From positions 4,154,001 to 4,218,000 of the forward strand of contig OZ241971.1 of assembly GCA_965204155.1 (NCBI GenBank): a stretch of DNA of 64,000 nucleotides. The letters run 5' to 3'. Positions 17,283 through 25,865 of the stretch are shown here, one piece after another (the stretch's first letter is position 1; every line of letters begins with the position of its first letter). The stretch is from UBA6522 sp965204155. Its GTDB lineage: Bacteria; Pseudomonadota; Gammaproteobacteria; Steroidobacterales; Rariloculaceae. The notes below the pieces were generated by a model. It ran no database searches. It was given only the letters and a program-made list of their open reading frames with translations, and was not told the DNA's origin. A program made the position numbers and the translations under genes.

Positions 17283-19931
17283 TTAGCGGGTTTGGTCTAG
17301 CATTGTCAGGAATTCTTCCTGGTCAATAGTCTCCACACCAAGCTTTTCCGCCCTGGCGCGCTTACCTCCGGGATTTTCGCCGTAGACAAGGTAGTTGGTT
17401 TTCTTCGAGACGCTTCCTACTACACGACCGCCCGCCGCGAGAATTTTTTGCCGTGCCATGTCTCGCGTCATGCCCTCAAGCGTACCGGTCAGCACGAAAG
17501 ATTTTCCTTCTAATACTCCGACCGGGGCCGCTGGTGCGGCGTCGCCTTCGCTCCACTCGACACCGTTGGTTCGAATCGCCTGGATCATGTCGCGGTTGTC
17601 TGTATTCGAAAAGAATTCCAGCAAGTGTCTGGAAACGACCTCGCCGACATCGGCTACCTCGCATAGCTGTTCTTCTGTTGCAGTGCTCAGCGCGTCCAGA
17701 CTTCCAAAGTGCTGAGCTAACGCCCCCGCCGTTACTCGGCCTACGTCTCTGATTCCCAGGGAATAAATGAAGCGCTCCAATGTGGTGCGCTTCGCTTTTT
17801 CGATTCCGTCGAGCAGATTTTGCGCGGACTTCCCGCCCAACGTCCGCTTGATGGTCAATTCCTCGATCTGTTCCAGTTCGAGACGAAAGATTTCGTGCGC
17901 TTCGCGGACGATTTCCTTGTCCACGAGTTCACTAATCCAATCGAATCCCATCGGACCGATATTCAGCGAATTCCTGTCCGCCAGGCGTTTGATGGCTGCC
18001 TTCAATCGCTCGGGAGAATCATTTTGGGGGCGTTCCGGCGCTTGATTGTTATCGTCTGCATCAAAAGATTGGCGTGAAGCACGCGCTGCGGAAGGTGCAC
18101 GCTGGTTGAGTTGCCCGATTTCCTCATTTGGCCAGTTCACACCCACGTCAATCAATCCGGAAATGGTCTTCCAATTGGTCTCTTGCCTGAAGAACGAACA
18201 AATTCTTTCCGCCGCAGCCTTGCTAACGCCCTTTGTTTCCTGCAACTGGGCGGGGTCGGCGTCGGCCAACGGCAGGAGCCCCTTGAAGCGTTCTCCCAGA
18301 CGGCTCGCCGTCTTCGGTCCTACGCCGGGGATATTCAGACCATTTATGAGGCGGTCCAATGAGGTGTGCTTGGCCGCATTGATGGCCCGAAGCAATTTTC
18401 CGGCCAACTCCGTCCCGATGGGGTCTTCGCTCGTCAGTTTTGCAAGCTTGTCCTCATGGTGCTCCAGTTGGAAAATGTCCGGGAGGTCCTCGATCAGCCC
18501 AGCGTTCAGCAGTTGCTCTATCCGCTGTTCTCCCAGCCCTTCGATATCCATCGCGTGTCTGGATGCAAAGTGCAGGATTCGCGCCTTGCGTTGGGCGGGG
18601 CACTTCAATCCGCCCGTGCACCGGACGACCGGCTCGTCCTCTGGAAGCACGGCTTCTGAACCGCACTCGGGGCAGCTTTCGGGAAGGGCCGGAAGCGGCG
18701 TATCGCCCGAACGGTGATCGGGCAGCGAACGCACCACTTCCGGAATCACGTCTCCGGCTCGGCGCACGACAACCGTGTCGCCAATGCGCACGTCCTTCCG
18801 AAGCAGCTCGCGATAGTTGTGTAACGTGGCGTTGCTTACCGTGGCCCCGCCCACGAACACCGGTTCCAGGCGAGCAACTGGTGTCAAGGCGCCAGTACGC
18901 CCCACCTGGTACTCGATGGCACGCACCGTGGCAAGTTTTTCCTCGGCGGGAAACTTCTGCGCGACCGCCCAGCGCGGAGCACGCGAGGAGGCGCCTGCCT
19001 GTTCGCGAAGATCGAACCGTTGCAACTTGTACACAACGCCATCCAGCGCGTAATCGAAGGTATCGCGTTTTCTGGAAATCCATTCGTAGTAGCCTGCACA
19101 GCCTTCGGCGCCGCTCACGCTCTTGCTGGCCGGGCACACCTTGAGACCCCAGGATTCCAGGGACCCCAGCAAGTCCGACTGACGGTGGATTCGGGGAATA
19201 TCGTCAGCCTGGCCCACACCGTGTGCGAAAAAATCCAGGCGCCGCTTCGCAGCCAGTGCAGCGTCCTTTTGGCGGAGTGCTCCCGCTGCCGCATTGCGGG
19301 GGTTAACCAGCAACTTGTTGCCCGTTGTTTCCGCGCGCTCGTTGTAGGCTTCGAATTCGCTTAAGGGCATGAAAACCTCGCCGCGCACATCCAGTGTTTC
19401 CGGCACATCGGCGCCCGCAAGGTGGTAGGGGATCGATCGGATAGTCCTTGCGGTGTGTGTCACATCCTCCCCCACTCGTCCGTCTCCTCGCGTTGCGGCT
19501 CGTACGAGTCGGCCCTGCGTGTAAAACAGACTGAGCGCGACGCCGTCCAGCTTCGGTTCAGCGGAATATTCGCGCTCGACCTCGTCATCCAGCAATGCGG
19601 CCAGTCGCTGGTCGAATGCTTCCATCTCCTTTGAATTGAATACGTTGTCGAGGGATAGCATTGGCGCGCCGTGTTCAACAGGAGAGAACGCGCTATCGGA
19701 TGAGAAGCCGACTGATTGAGTGGGCGAATCCCGCGTTACAAGCTCAGGATGCGCGTTTTCCAGATTGCGCAATTCCCTGAACAGCGCGTCGTATTCTTCG
19801 TCCGGAATCTCGGGCGCGTCCAACCCGTGATACAGGCGGTTGTGCCTGTCAATTTCATCTCGGAGCCACTTCGCCCGTTCGGCTGCTTCCATTTCGGGTG
19901 GCTGCCTGGGCGGGTCAGATGACGGTAACAC
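17283..19931 (-). CDS. ligA: NAD-dependent DNA ligase LigA with apparently duplicated HhH region
   Basis: An 882-residue DNA ligase, about 210 longer than E. coli LigA (671). The GTG start 19931 is preceded by GAGGT; ATG 19892 is the alternative. Domains: Ia and adenylation with the active lysine in EPKLDG (K127), OB fold (to about 400), zinc finger C420, C423, C438, C444. A first helix-hairpin-helix region follows (about 455-598: DIEGLGEQRIEQLL, NIPGVGPKTASRL), a polar linker (600-650), a second such region (about 650-795: GKSAQNLLDGIEKAKR, GIRDVGRVTAGALAQHFGSL) and a BRCT domain (805-880). The second region is closer to the family consensus. Codon use looks more AT-rich than in neighbouring genes. 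No frameshift is seen. Confidence 0.95.
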   Translation of the reverse strand: MLPSSDPPRQPPEMEAAERAKWLRDEIDRHNRLYHGLDAPEIPDEEYDALFRELRNLENAHPELVTRDSPTQSVGFSSDSAFSPVEHGAPMLSLDNVFNSKEMEAFDQRLAALLDDEVEREYSAEPKLDGVALSLFYTQGRLVRAATRGDGRVGEDVTHTARTIRSIPYHLAGADVPETLDVRGEVFMPLSEFEAYNERAETTGNKLLVNPRNAAAGALRQKDAALAAKRRLDFFAHGVGQADDIPRIHRQSDLLGSLESWGLKVCPASKSVSGAEGCAGYYEWISRKRDTFDYALDGVVYKLQRFDLREQAGASSRAPRWAVAQKFPAEEKLATVRAIEYQVGRTGALTPVARLEPVFVGGATVSNATLHNYRELLRKDVRIGDTVVVRRAGDVIPEVVRSLPDHRSGDTPLPALPESCPECGSEAVLPEDEPVVRCTGGLKCPAQRKARILHFASRHAMDIEGLGEQRIEQLLNAGLIEDLPDIFQLEHHEDKLAKLTSEDPIGTELAGKLLRAINAAKHTSLDRLINGLNIPGVGPKTASRLGERFKGLLPLADADPAQLQETKGVSKAAAERICSFFRQETNWKTISGLIDVGVNWPNEEIGQLNQRAPSAARASRQSFDADDNNQAPERPQNDSPERLKAAIKRLADRNSLNIGPMGFDWISELVDKEIVREAHEIFRLELEQIEELTIKRTLGGKSAQNLLDGIEKAKRTTLERFIYSLGIRDVGRVTAGALAQHFGSLDALSTATEEQLCEVADVGEVVSRHLLEFFSNTDNRDMIQAIRTNGVEWSEGDAAPAAPVGVLEGKSFVLTGTLEGMTRDMARQKILAAGGRVVGSVSKKTNYLVYGENPGGKRARAEKLGVETIDQEEFLTMLDQTR

Positions 19932-20029
19932 GGGCTACCTCATCAGGGCTTGTCGCCGGGATCCCGCAACACGCAGGGACATTGGGTCGACCACCTGGCA
20001 ATTCGCTCGGTTGCCGTAGCCGCCAGGCA

Positions 20030-20881
20030 TCAGCCGGACTCGTCCCCCAAGACGATCTCCGCCGCCTCCCGCAACGAATTCAGGAACGCTTCGACCTTCT
20101 GCTGCTCCACCACTGAAGTGATGTCGGCGCGTACGGCCTCCAGACCCGGCGGCTGGCGATCCTCGATTTCCTCCAGGAGAATCACGTGCCAGCCAAAACG
20201 CGTCTGCACGGGTTGCTGAGAATACGTGCCCACTTCCATGGCAACTACGGCGTCGGAAAAGGGTGCGACCATGGTATCGGCCGAAAACCAGCCCAGGTCG
20301 CCGCCGTTGGGTCCGGATGGCCCGGTGGAGCGTTCCATGGCCAGTTGTGCGAAATCGGCGCCGCCTTCCAGTTCTCCGATAATCGCTACAGCTTCAGCCT
20401 CCTGGTCCACGAGAATGTGGCGCGCCTTGTACTGGACGCCGGATAACTGGTCGATGTTCTGTTCGTAGGCGTCCTGTAACTCGATCGAGGTGGGCGGGTT
20501 CTCGTCAAGGTACCGTGTGGCCATCGCGCGGCTCAGCATCTGCAGGCGCTGAATTTCCTGTTCGATGGCGAAATCCAGTTCCTGGGGCAGCCCCTCTTCG
20601 ATGGCCGCTCCCGCGAGAAGATGAAACTGGATCAACTCCTCGAGCAACAGGTCGCGGTCGTCGTCTGAGAGGTTTTCAGCGGGCTGTTGCAGCCGCGCCG
20701 TGGCGTAGGCGTCAAAGAAGGTGGCGTAGATTGGCGCACCGTTGATCGTCGCCACCGTGGCCTCGCCAAAGGGATTGGCCTCGGCAGGTTCGGAGGCCGG
20801 CTGCTCGGTCTCGGCGCAGCCGCCAAGCACCAGGGCCAACAGAAGGGAACTCGCGCTCGCGTAGTGTTTGTTCATGGTCAT
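20030..20881 (-). CDS. Parvulin-type peptidyl-prolyl isomerase lipoprotein
   Basis: A 283-residue secreted PpiC/SurA-like foldase. The N-terminus has a lipoprotein signal with lipobox LVLGGC, so it should be anchored to a membrane facing the periplasm. An N-terminal SurA-like helical region is followed by a PpiC domain from about 150 (YKARHILVDQEAEAVAII, DFAQLAMERSTGPSGPNGGD, LGWFSADTMVAPF, TRFGWHVILLEE). It probably helps outer membrane protein folding. ATG at 20875 (MNKHYAS) is an equally good start. It lies between bolA (7 bp upstream) and ligA (98 bp downstream) on the same strand. Confidence 0.9.
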   Translation of the reverse strand: MTMNKHYASASSLLLALVLGGCAETEQPASEPAEANPFGEATVATINGAPIYATFFDAYATARLQQPAENLSDDDRDLLLEELIQFHLLAGAAIEEGLPQELDFAIEQEIQRLQMLSRAMATRYLDENPPTSIELQDAYEQNIDQLSGVQYKARHILVDQEAEAVAIIGELEGGADFAQLAMERSTGPSGPNGGDLGWFSADTMVAPFSDAVVAMEVGTYSQQPVQTRFGWHVILLEEIEDRQPPGLEAVRADITSVVEQQKVEAFLNSLREAAEIVLGDESG

Positions 20882-20888
20882 CTCGCGG

Positions 20889-21176
20889 TCAATTGCCGCC
20901 GGGGTCTCCGGCGGTCGGGGGTTGTGCGGAAATGCTCAGGGCGTGGATGTCGGTCTTCATCAGGTCCCCGAGCGCCTCGAAAACCATTCGCTGCCGCTGC
21001 AGGGGCCGGGTATGCCGGAACCGGTGCGAAACGATTCGAACCTTGAAGTGACCCCTGCCATCGGCGGCGCCGGCGTGGCCACGGTGACGGTGGCTCTCGT
21101 CAACCAGCTCCAGTTGCTCGGGTTCAAATGCGGTTTCCAGCCGAGCACGTATCAGGCGAAGCCGTTTTTCGCTCAC
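20889..21176 (-). CDS. bolA: BolA family protein
   Basis: A 95-residue BolA-fold protein. The GTG start at 21176 (MSEKRLRLIRARLETAFEPE) gives the usual length and overlaps the yciI stop by four bases (GTGA). Family features: ELVDESHRHRGHAG, then FKVRIVSHRF and the histidine-containing region up to DIHALSISAQ. BolA proteins partner monothiol glutaredoxins in iron-sulfur trafficking and affect cell shape under stress. It is within the yciB-yciI-bolA-parvulin series. Confidence 0.92.
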   Translation of the reverse strand: MSEKRLRLIRARLETAFEPEQLELVDESHRHRGHAGAADGRGHFKVRIVSHRFRHTRPLQRQRMVFEALGDLMKTDIHALSISAQPPTAGDPGGN

Positions 21177-21472
21177 GGCAGGACCTGTTTGAAGGGGTGC
21201 ACCTCCACCGACTCGTAGGCGCCGGACTCGACAAACGGGTCCGACTTGGCCCATTCGCGGGCTTCCTCAAGCGATTCGAACTCGGCGATGGTCAGGCTGC
21301 CGGCGACGCCTGCGGGGCCCGGGTCCGGCGCATCGACATTCGGCAGGGCACCGGCTGCGATGACCCGGCCTTCGTCGACCAGCTTCAGGTAACGGTCCAT
21401 GTGCGCCTTTCTCGCCTTGGCTCTCAGCGGCTCGCTGTCGGATACGTCCCGGGCCAGGATGCAATAGAGCAC
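21173..21472 (-). CDS. yciI: YciI family protein
   Basis: A 99-residue ferredoxin-like-fold protein of the YCII family. The GTG at 21472 lies two bases after the yciB stop, and the Shine-Dalgarno AGGAG is inside the yciB 3' end, so translation is coupled. Features: LYCILARD at the start, AHMDRYLKLVDEGRVIAAGAL, GSLTIAEFESLEEAREW and DPFVESGAYESVEVHPFK. The conserved histidine and aspartate of the family are present. The reaction is not known. Length matches E. coli YciI (98). Confidence 0.92.
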   Translation of the reverse strand: MLYCILARDVSDSEPLRAKARKAHMDRYLKLVDEGRVIAAGALPNVDAPDPGPAGVAGSLTIAEFESLEEAREWAKSDPFVESGAYESVEVHPFKQVLP

Positions 21473-21474
21473 GA

Positions 21475-22020
21475 TCAGCTCTCCTGGTGCTGGCTGTCGG
21501 CTGTCTTCGCGGCGATCCAGGCTACCTGGATGATCACCATCAACAGCGTGAACCCAAGCATGCCGAACAGCTTGAAGTTCACCCAGACCGCTTCGGAAAA
21601 GTTGTAGACGACGTAGATGTTGGCGGCGCCGAGGAAGGTGAAGTTTCCGACCCACATGAGATTGAGTTGCCGCCACATGATCGGTTCCAGCTCCACGGCC
21701 TGGCCCATGAGCCGCTCCGTCAGCGTCTTGGCGCCGATGTAGCGGCTGGCGAGAAACCCCGCCGCGAACAGCCAGTTCACGACCGTGGGCTTCCACTGGA
21801 TGAAGATCGGGTTCCGGAAGAGCAGGGTGATACCGCCGAAAAGGAACACGAGTCCGCCCGATATGAGCAGCATCCTGTTGACCGTTCGGGTCCGCAGCCA
21901 CTGGTAGGCGATCTGCAACGCCATGGCGACGATCAGCGCCCCCGTGGCCACATAGATGTCGGCGGTCTGGTAGACCACGAAGAAGACGATGATGGGCAGA
22001 AAGTCGATCAGTGCCTGCAT
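21475..22020 (-). CDS. yciB: Inner membrane septation protein YciB
   Basis: A 181-residue polytopic inner membrane protein (also called IspZ or septation protein A) linked to cell envelope synthesis and division. About five hydrophobic helices are visible. Family markers: LIDFLPIIVFFVVY at the N-terminus, the motif FIQWKPTVVNWLFA, and MWRQLNLMWVGNFTFLGAANIYV. First gene of the minus-strand group yciB-yciI-bolA-parvulin-ligA. Divergent from yciO, with only 59 bases between. Confidence 0.94.
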   Translation of the reverse strand: MQALIDFLPIIVFFVVYQTADIYVATGALIVAMALQIAYQWLRTRTVNRMLLISGGLVFLFGGITLLFRNPIFIQWKPTVVNWLFAAGFLASRYIGAKTLTERLMGQAVELEPIMWRQLNLMWVGNFTFLGAANIYVVYNFSEAVWVNFKLFGMLGFTLLMVIIQVAWIAAKTADSQHQES

Positions 22021-22079
22021 GACAGTGGCGCCCCTTCCGAGCGCTGCATCTTAACGCAAGTCGGAAGTAGAATGCCCCG

Positions 22080-22700
22080 ATGAGCCAGTTTTTTCGGATT
22101 CACCCGGACAATCCCCAGGGCCGCCTGCTGGAGGGGGCGGTACGGATCATCCGGTCCGGCGGCCTGATCGCCTATCCCACCGACTCCTGTTATGCGCTGG
22201 GGGCGCTCCTTGGGGACCGGTGGGCGGCGGAACGCATCCGCCGGCTGCGCGGCAAGCGCAAGGGACACCATTTCACGCTGGTGTGCCGCGACCTGTCGGA
22301 GATTTCCACCTACGCCCGCCTGGACAATTGGGCCTACCGGCTGGTGCGCTCGTTGACGCCCGGCCCGTACACATTTGTATTGGGGGCAACCCGGGAGGTT
22401 CCCCGGCGTCTGCAGGATCCGAAACGCCGTTCCATCGGCCTTCGGGTACCGAATCACCCCATCGCGCAAGCCCTGTTGACAGCTCTGGACGAACCTTTGA
22501 TCAGTTCTACGCTGCATTTGCCCGGAGACGACATCCCCCTGACCGATGCGCAGGAAATCCGGGATCGTCTGGAGCGCCAGCTTGACCTCATCGTGGACGG
22601 CGACTCGTGCGGTATCGAGCCGACCACCGTCCTGGACCTGAGCAAGGGCGATGTGCAAATCCTGCGCGTGGGCAAGGGAAGCGTGGCCGGTTTAACGTAG
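22080..22700 (+). CDS. yciO: YciO, Sua5/YrdC-family protein
   Basis: A 206-residue protein of the threonylcarbamoyl-AMP synthase fold. The YciO branch is indicated by MSQFFRIHPDNPQ at the start, YPTDSCYALG, RLRGKRKGHHFTLVCRDL and the block SLTPGPYTFVLGATREVPRR. The Sua5 branch makes the tRNA t6A precursor; YciO proteins bind RNA and have at most weak activity of that type, so the role is uncertain. TAGAAT just before the ATG could be a -10, but it is too close to the ATG for a normal leader. Confidence 0.92.
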   Translation: MSQFFRIHPDNPQGRLLEGAVRIIRSGGLIAYPTDSCYALGALLGDRWAAERIRRLRGKRKGHHFTLVCRDLSEISTYARLDNWAYRLVRSLTPGPYTFVLGATREVPRRLQDPKRRSIGLRVPNHPIAQALLTALDEPLISSTLHLPGDDIPLTDAQEIRDRLERQLDLIVDGDSCGIEPTTVLDLSKGDVQILRVGKGSVAGLT

Positions 22701-22780
22701 CAGCGACCGGTATTGGTCCCGCTCGCACTTTCGTCACGGTCTGCTGGCGACTGGGGCGTAAACCGGGCTATCCTACGCGC

Positions 22781-23455
22781 ATGCCGGACGCGCAAATCAT
22801 GAGCATCGTCATCCTGGTGGCGACGGTCGCCATTCCGTTGATATTCGCGATTACCGTGCATGAAGTCGCTCATGGGTGGGTTGCACTTCAATTTGGAGAC
22901 CCAACGGCCAAGTACGCCGGTCGCCTGACGCTCAATCCGATCAAGCACGTGGATCCACTCGGGACGATTATCGTGCCCTTTGTCTTGGTGGTAGTAAGTT
23001 CCGGCGCGTGGGCATTCGGCTGGGCCAAGCCGGTGCCCGTGGCGTTTCACAACCTTCGCAATCCGAGGCGCGACATGATCCTGGTGGCCGCCGCCGGTCC
23101 GGCGGTCAATCTGGTCATGGCCCTTGGGTGGGCGCTGCTGCTGTCGCAGCGGCTCGCATTCGATCCGGGCCTGGACCTCCAGGACGACTGGATCGTGCGG
23201 ATGAGTTTGTTCGGGGTCGTAATCAACGTACTTCTGGCCGTCTTCAACATGTTGCCGATTCCGCCGCTGGACGGCGGACGCGTGCTGGCGGGCCTGCTGC
23301 CGCCGCAGCTGGCCCGGGGGTTGCAAGTCGTGGAGCCGTTCGGGTTCCTGATCCTGATCGCGTTGATGTTTACGGGTGTCCTTTGGGTGCTCGTGGATCC
23401 GGTGCGACTGCCGCTGCTGCGATTCTTCCTGCGAACGGTAGCCGGACTTGCCTGA
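22781..23455 (+). CDS. Site-2 protease family (M50) metalloprotease
   Basis: A 224-residue membrane zinc protease of the compact M50 type. Zinc ligands are seen as HEVAHG in the first helix and the aspartate of PPLDGGR in the third, preceded by NMLPIP. Five or six hydrophobic helices. Start: ATG 22781 (MPDAQIMSIV) or ATG 22799 (MSIVILVATVAIP); the frame is open further up but overlaps yciO. The stop is directly followed by the scpA ATG (TGAATG), so the gene is in the yciO-M50-scpA-scpB-rluB group. Target protein unknown. Confidence 0.9.
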   Translation: MPDAQIMSIVILVATVAIPLIFAITVHEVAHGWVALQFGDPTAKYAGRLTLNPIKHVDPLGTIIVPFVLVVVSSGAWAFGWAKPVPVAFHNLRNPRRDMILVAAAGPAVNLVMALGWALLLSQRLAFDPGLDLQDDWIVRMSLFGVVINVLLAVFNMLPIPPLDGGRVLAGLLPPQLARGLQVVEPFGFLILIALMFTGVLWVLVDPVRLPLLRFFLRTVAGLA

Positions 23456-24454
23456 ATGACCGAAACCGGGTGTTCATCCAAACCCAGGCTCAAGCTGGTT
23501 CCCACGGCGCCACCCATCTCCGGCGAGGCGGGCGATCCCCGGCAGCGCGAAATGCCCTTCGCGGTGGTCGAGGGCGAGCCGGTTACGGAACTGCCGCGGG
23601 ACCTCTATATTCCGCCGCACGCCCTCAAGGTCTTTCTCCAGGCCTTTGAGGGGCCGCTGGATCTCTTGCTGTACCTCATCCGGCGGCAGAACCTGGACAT
23701 CCTCGACATTCCCATCGCCGAGGTCACGGAGCAGTACACACGCTATATCGAGCTCATGCAGGACATGCAGTTCGAACTGGCGGGCGAGTACCTGGTCATG
23801 GCGGCCACGCTGGCGGAGATCAAGTCGAGAATCCTGCTGCCGAGGCCGCCGGGAGACAGCGACGAGGAAGAGGACCCCCGCGCCGAACTGGTCCGCCGTC
23901 TCCAGGAATACGAACGATTCAAGTCGGCCGCCGAGGACATGGACGAGCTGGAACGCATGGAGCGGGACATCGCGCAGGCTACTGCGGAGGTTGAAGGGAA
24001 GCGGCTGGTCACCAAGCCTCCCGAGGTGGACCTGAGAGAGCTGCTGCTGGCGTTTCAGGACGCCGTCCGGCGGGCGGATCTCTACTCTCACCATCACGTA
24101 CAGCGGGAACGCCTGTCGGTCAGGGAGCGCATGTCACAGATTCTGGACACGCTCGAAAGCACCGGGTTCAGGGAATTCAGTCAGCTCTTCGACCCCAGGG
24201 AGGGCCGGCCCGGACTGGCGGTGACGTTCCTCGCCATTCTGGAGCTGATCAAGGACGCCACGGTGGACGTCGTCCAGAACGAACTCTACGGACCCATCTA
24301 CCTGCGTGCTTCTGCGGGCGCACCGGATTCGGAGGGCGCCGAGCCGGACAGTGCGGGGCCGGAGGGTGCGGGGCCGGAGGGTGCGGGGCCGGACGGGGCA
24401 GGGCCGGAGCGTGCAGCTCCGGATAGCGCCAATATTGGGGAACAGAACGCCTGA
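23456..24454 (+). CDS. scpA: Segregation and condensation protein ScpA
   Basis: A 332-residue kleisin that bridges the SMC heads. Features: FLQAFEGPLDLLLYLIRRQN and DILDIPIAEVTEQYTRYI near the N-terminus (after a 57-residue extension), then MAATLAEIKSRILLPRP, and a C-terminal winged helix (VTFLAILELIKDATVDVVQN). The last 35 residues are low complexity, built of six five-residue units of the type GPEGA encoded by 15-bp repeats (24341-24430). Directly follows the M50 gene without spacing; scpB starts 9 bp later. Confidence 0.95.
   Translation: MTETGCSSKPRLKLVPTAPPISGEAGDPRQREMPFAVVEGEPVTELPRDLYIPPHALKVFLQAFEGPLDLLLYLIRRQNLDILDIPIAEVTEQYTRYIELMQDMQFELAGEYLVMAATLAEIKSRILLPRPPGDSDEEEDPRAELVRRLQEYERFKSAAEDMDELERMERDIAQATAEVEGKRLVTKPPEVDLRELLLAFQDAVRRADLYSHHHVQRERLSVRERMSQILDTLESTGFREFSQLFDPREGRPGLAVTFLAILELIKDATVDVVQNELYGPIYLRASAGAPDSEGAEPDSAGPEGAGPEGAGPDGAGPERAAPDSANIGEQNA
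24341..24430 (+). repeat. Six 15-bp tandem repeats in the scpA 3' end
   Basis: Six 15-bp units close to gggccggagggtgcg, in frame with scpA. Units 2 and 3 (24356-24385) are identical; units 1, 4, 5 and 6 diverge. They encode EPDSA, GPEGA, GPEGA, GPDGA, GPERA and APDSA. A length-variable tract would keep the reading frame. Confidence 0.9.
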
Positions 24455-24463
24455 GCGGCCGCG

Positions 24464-25096
24464 ATGGAAATCGCAGAGATCAAGCACGTTGTCGAAGCCG
24501 CTCTGCTGGGAGCCGGGCGGCCCTTGAGCCTGGATCAGCTCGGCGAGCTGTTTGCGGCGGGCTCAGAGGACATCGAGCGCGGCATGCTGAGGGCGGCTCT
24601 CGACGAACTGGGTGCGGATTACCAGGGCCGCGGCATCGAACTCAAGGAAGTTGCCAGCGGCTACCGGATCCAGATCCGCCAATCCATGACGTCGCGGCTC
24701 GCACCGCTCTGGGAACAACGCGCCCCACGGTATTCCAGGGCCATGCTGGAAACATTGGCCCTGATCGCCTACCGCCAGCCGGTGACCCGGGGCGACATCG
24801 AGGCGGTTCGCGGCGTTTCGGTGAGCACCAACATGGTCCGGACGTTGCTGGAGCGACGCTGGATCCGTGTCGTCGGACACCGGGATGTACCCGGCAGGCC
24901 CGCCCTCTACGCGACGACCAGGGAATTTCTCGACTATTTCGGCCTCAGGAAGCTCGACGATCTGCCGCCGTTGTCGGAGATCAGGGATATCGATGATCTG
25001 AACGTGGCGCTGGAGCTTCCCGAACCGAGTCCGCAGGCCGAACTGTCGGTCGAAGCGACGCTGGAGGATCCGGACTCGACCGACGCTGGTGGCTGA
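24464..25096 (+). CDS. scpB: Segregation and condensation protein ScpB
   Basis: A 210-residue partner of ScpA and SMC with two winged-helix domains. Features: IKHVVEAALLGAGRPLSLDQ, IELKEVASGYRIQIR, the strongly conserved RYSRAMLETLALIAYRQP and VTRGDIEAVRGVSVS, then RPALYATTREFLDYFGLR. The acidic C-terminal tail (from about 185) is usual. The stop overlaps the rluB GTG start by eight bases, so rluB is co-translated. Confidence 0.95.
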   Translation: MEIAEIKHVVEAALLGAGRPLSLDQLGELFAAGSEDIERGMLRAALDELGADYQGRGIELKEVASGYRIQIRQSMTSRLAPLWEQRAPRYSRAMLETLALIAYRQPVTRGDIEAVRGVSVSTNMVRTLLERRWIRVVGHRDVPGRPALYATTREFLDYFGLRKLDDLPPLSEIRDIDDLNVALELPEPSPQAELSVEATLEDPDSTDAGG

Positions 25097-25838
25097 TCGA
25101 ATTCAGAAGGTGCTGGCCAACGCCGGCGTGGCGTCGCGCCGGCAGGTGGAGCGCTGGATCAGGCAGGGGCGCCTGGTGGTCGGTGATGTCCCAGCGAAGT
25201 TGGGTGACCACCTCTCGGGAAACGAACGCGTCTATCTTGACGGGCGTTTGTTGCACTTGCCCGCCACGACCGGTCCGGCACAGTGCATTGCGTATTACAA
25301 GCGCGTGGGCGAAGTGACCACACGCCGCGACCCTGAAGGCCGGCCCACCGTTTTCCAGCAGGTCAGACCGCCACGGCGCGGACGCTGGATCGCGGTGGGC
25401 CGCCTGGACATCAGCACGGCCGGCCTGCTCCTCCTCACCACCGACGGCGAACTCGCGCATCGCCTCATGCACCCGAGCTATGAAGTTTCAAGGAAATACG
25501 CCGTGCGAATCCTCGGGCGGCTTTCAACGCGGCAAATGAAGCAACTACGAGAGGGTGTCGAACTTGAGGACGGTATCGCCAGGTTCGACAGCATCTCCGT
25601 TCAAGGTGGATCGGGCGCCAATGCCTGGTACCGGGTTTCGCTCCATGAGGGCCGAAATCGCGAGATCCGGCGCCTGTTCGCAGCGCTGGAAATACCCGTC
25701 AACCGGTTGCTGCGCACTGACTACGGCCCAATTGCGCTTGGCGACATGCACCGTGGTATGACGAGACACCTGAGTGGGTCCGAGCTTGAGGCCCTTTACG
25801 AGGCTGTGGGATTGCGATTCGAATCCGGCGGTGGCTAG
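25089..25838 (+). CDS. rluB: 23S rRNA pseudouridine synthase RluB-type
   Basis: A 249-residue enzyme of the RsuA/RluB group, expected to modify U2605 of 23S rRNA. GTG start at 25089 gives MADRIQKVLANAGVASRRQ, an S4 RNA-binding domain. The catalytic aspartate is in GRLDISTAGLLLLTTDGEL. Other family blocks are HPSYEVSRKYAVRI, HEGRNREIRRLFAAL and NRLLRTDYGPIALG. Shorter than E. coli RluB (291) because the basic C-terminal tail is missing. The scpA-scpB-rluB order is common in gammaproteobacteria. Confidence 0.93.
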   Translation: MADRIQKVLANAGVASRRQVERWIRQGRLVVGDVPAKLGDHLSGNERVYLDGRLLHLPATTGPAQCIAYYKRVGEVTTRRDPEGRPTVFQQVRPPRRGRWIAVGRLDISTAGLLLLTTDGELAHRLMHPSYEVSRKYAVRILGRLSTRQMKQLREGVELEDGIARFDSISVQGGSGANAWYRVSLHEGRNREIRRLFAALEIPVNRLLRTDYGPIALGDMHRGMTRHLSGSELEALYEAVGLRFESGGG

Positions 25839-25865
25839 CCCGGAAATCATCCGGAACCCAAACGC

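Noticed and set aside
17283..19931. Fusion or frameshift artefact explaining the long LigA
   Set aside because: The frame is continuous, motifs run in the right order from adenylation domain to BRCT, and the added part itself resembles a LigA domain.
24341..24430. CRISPR-like array
   Set aside because: The 15-bp units are contiguous without spacers and in frame with scpA; no cas gene is in the window and no other repeat-spacer pattern was seen.
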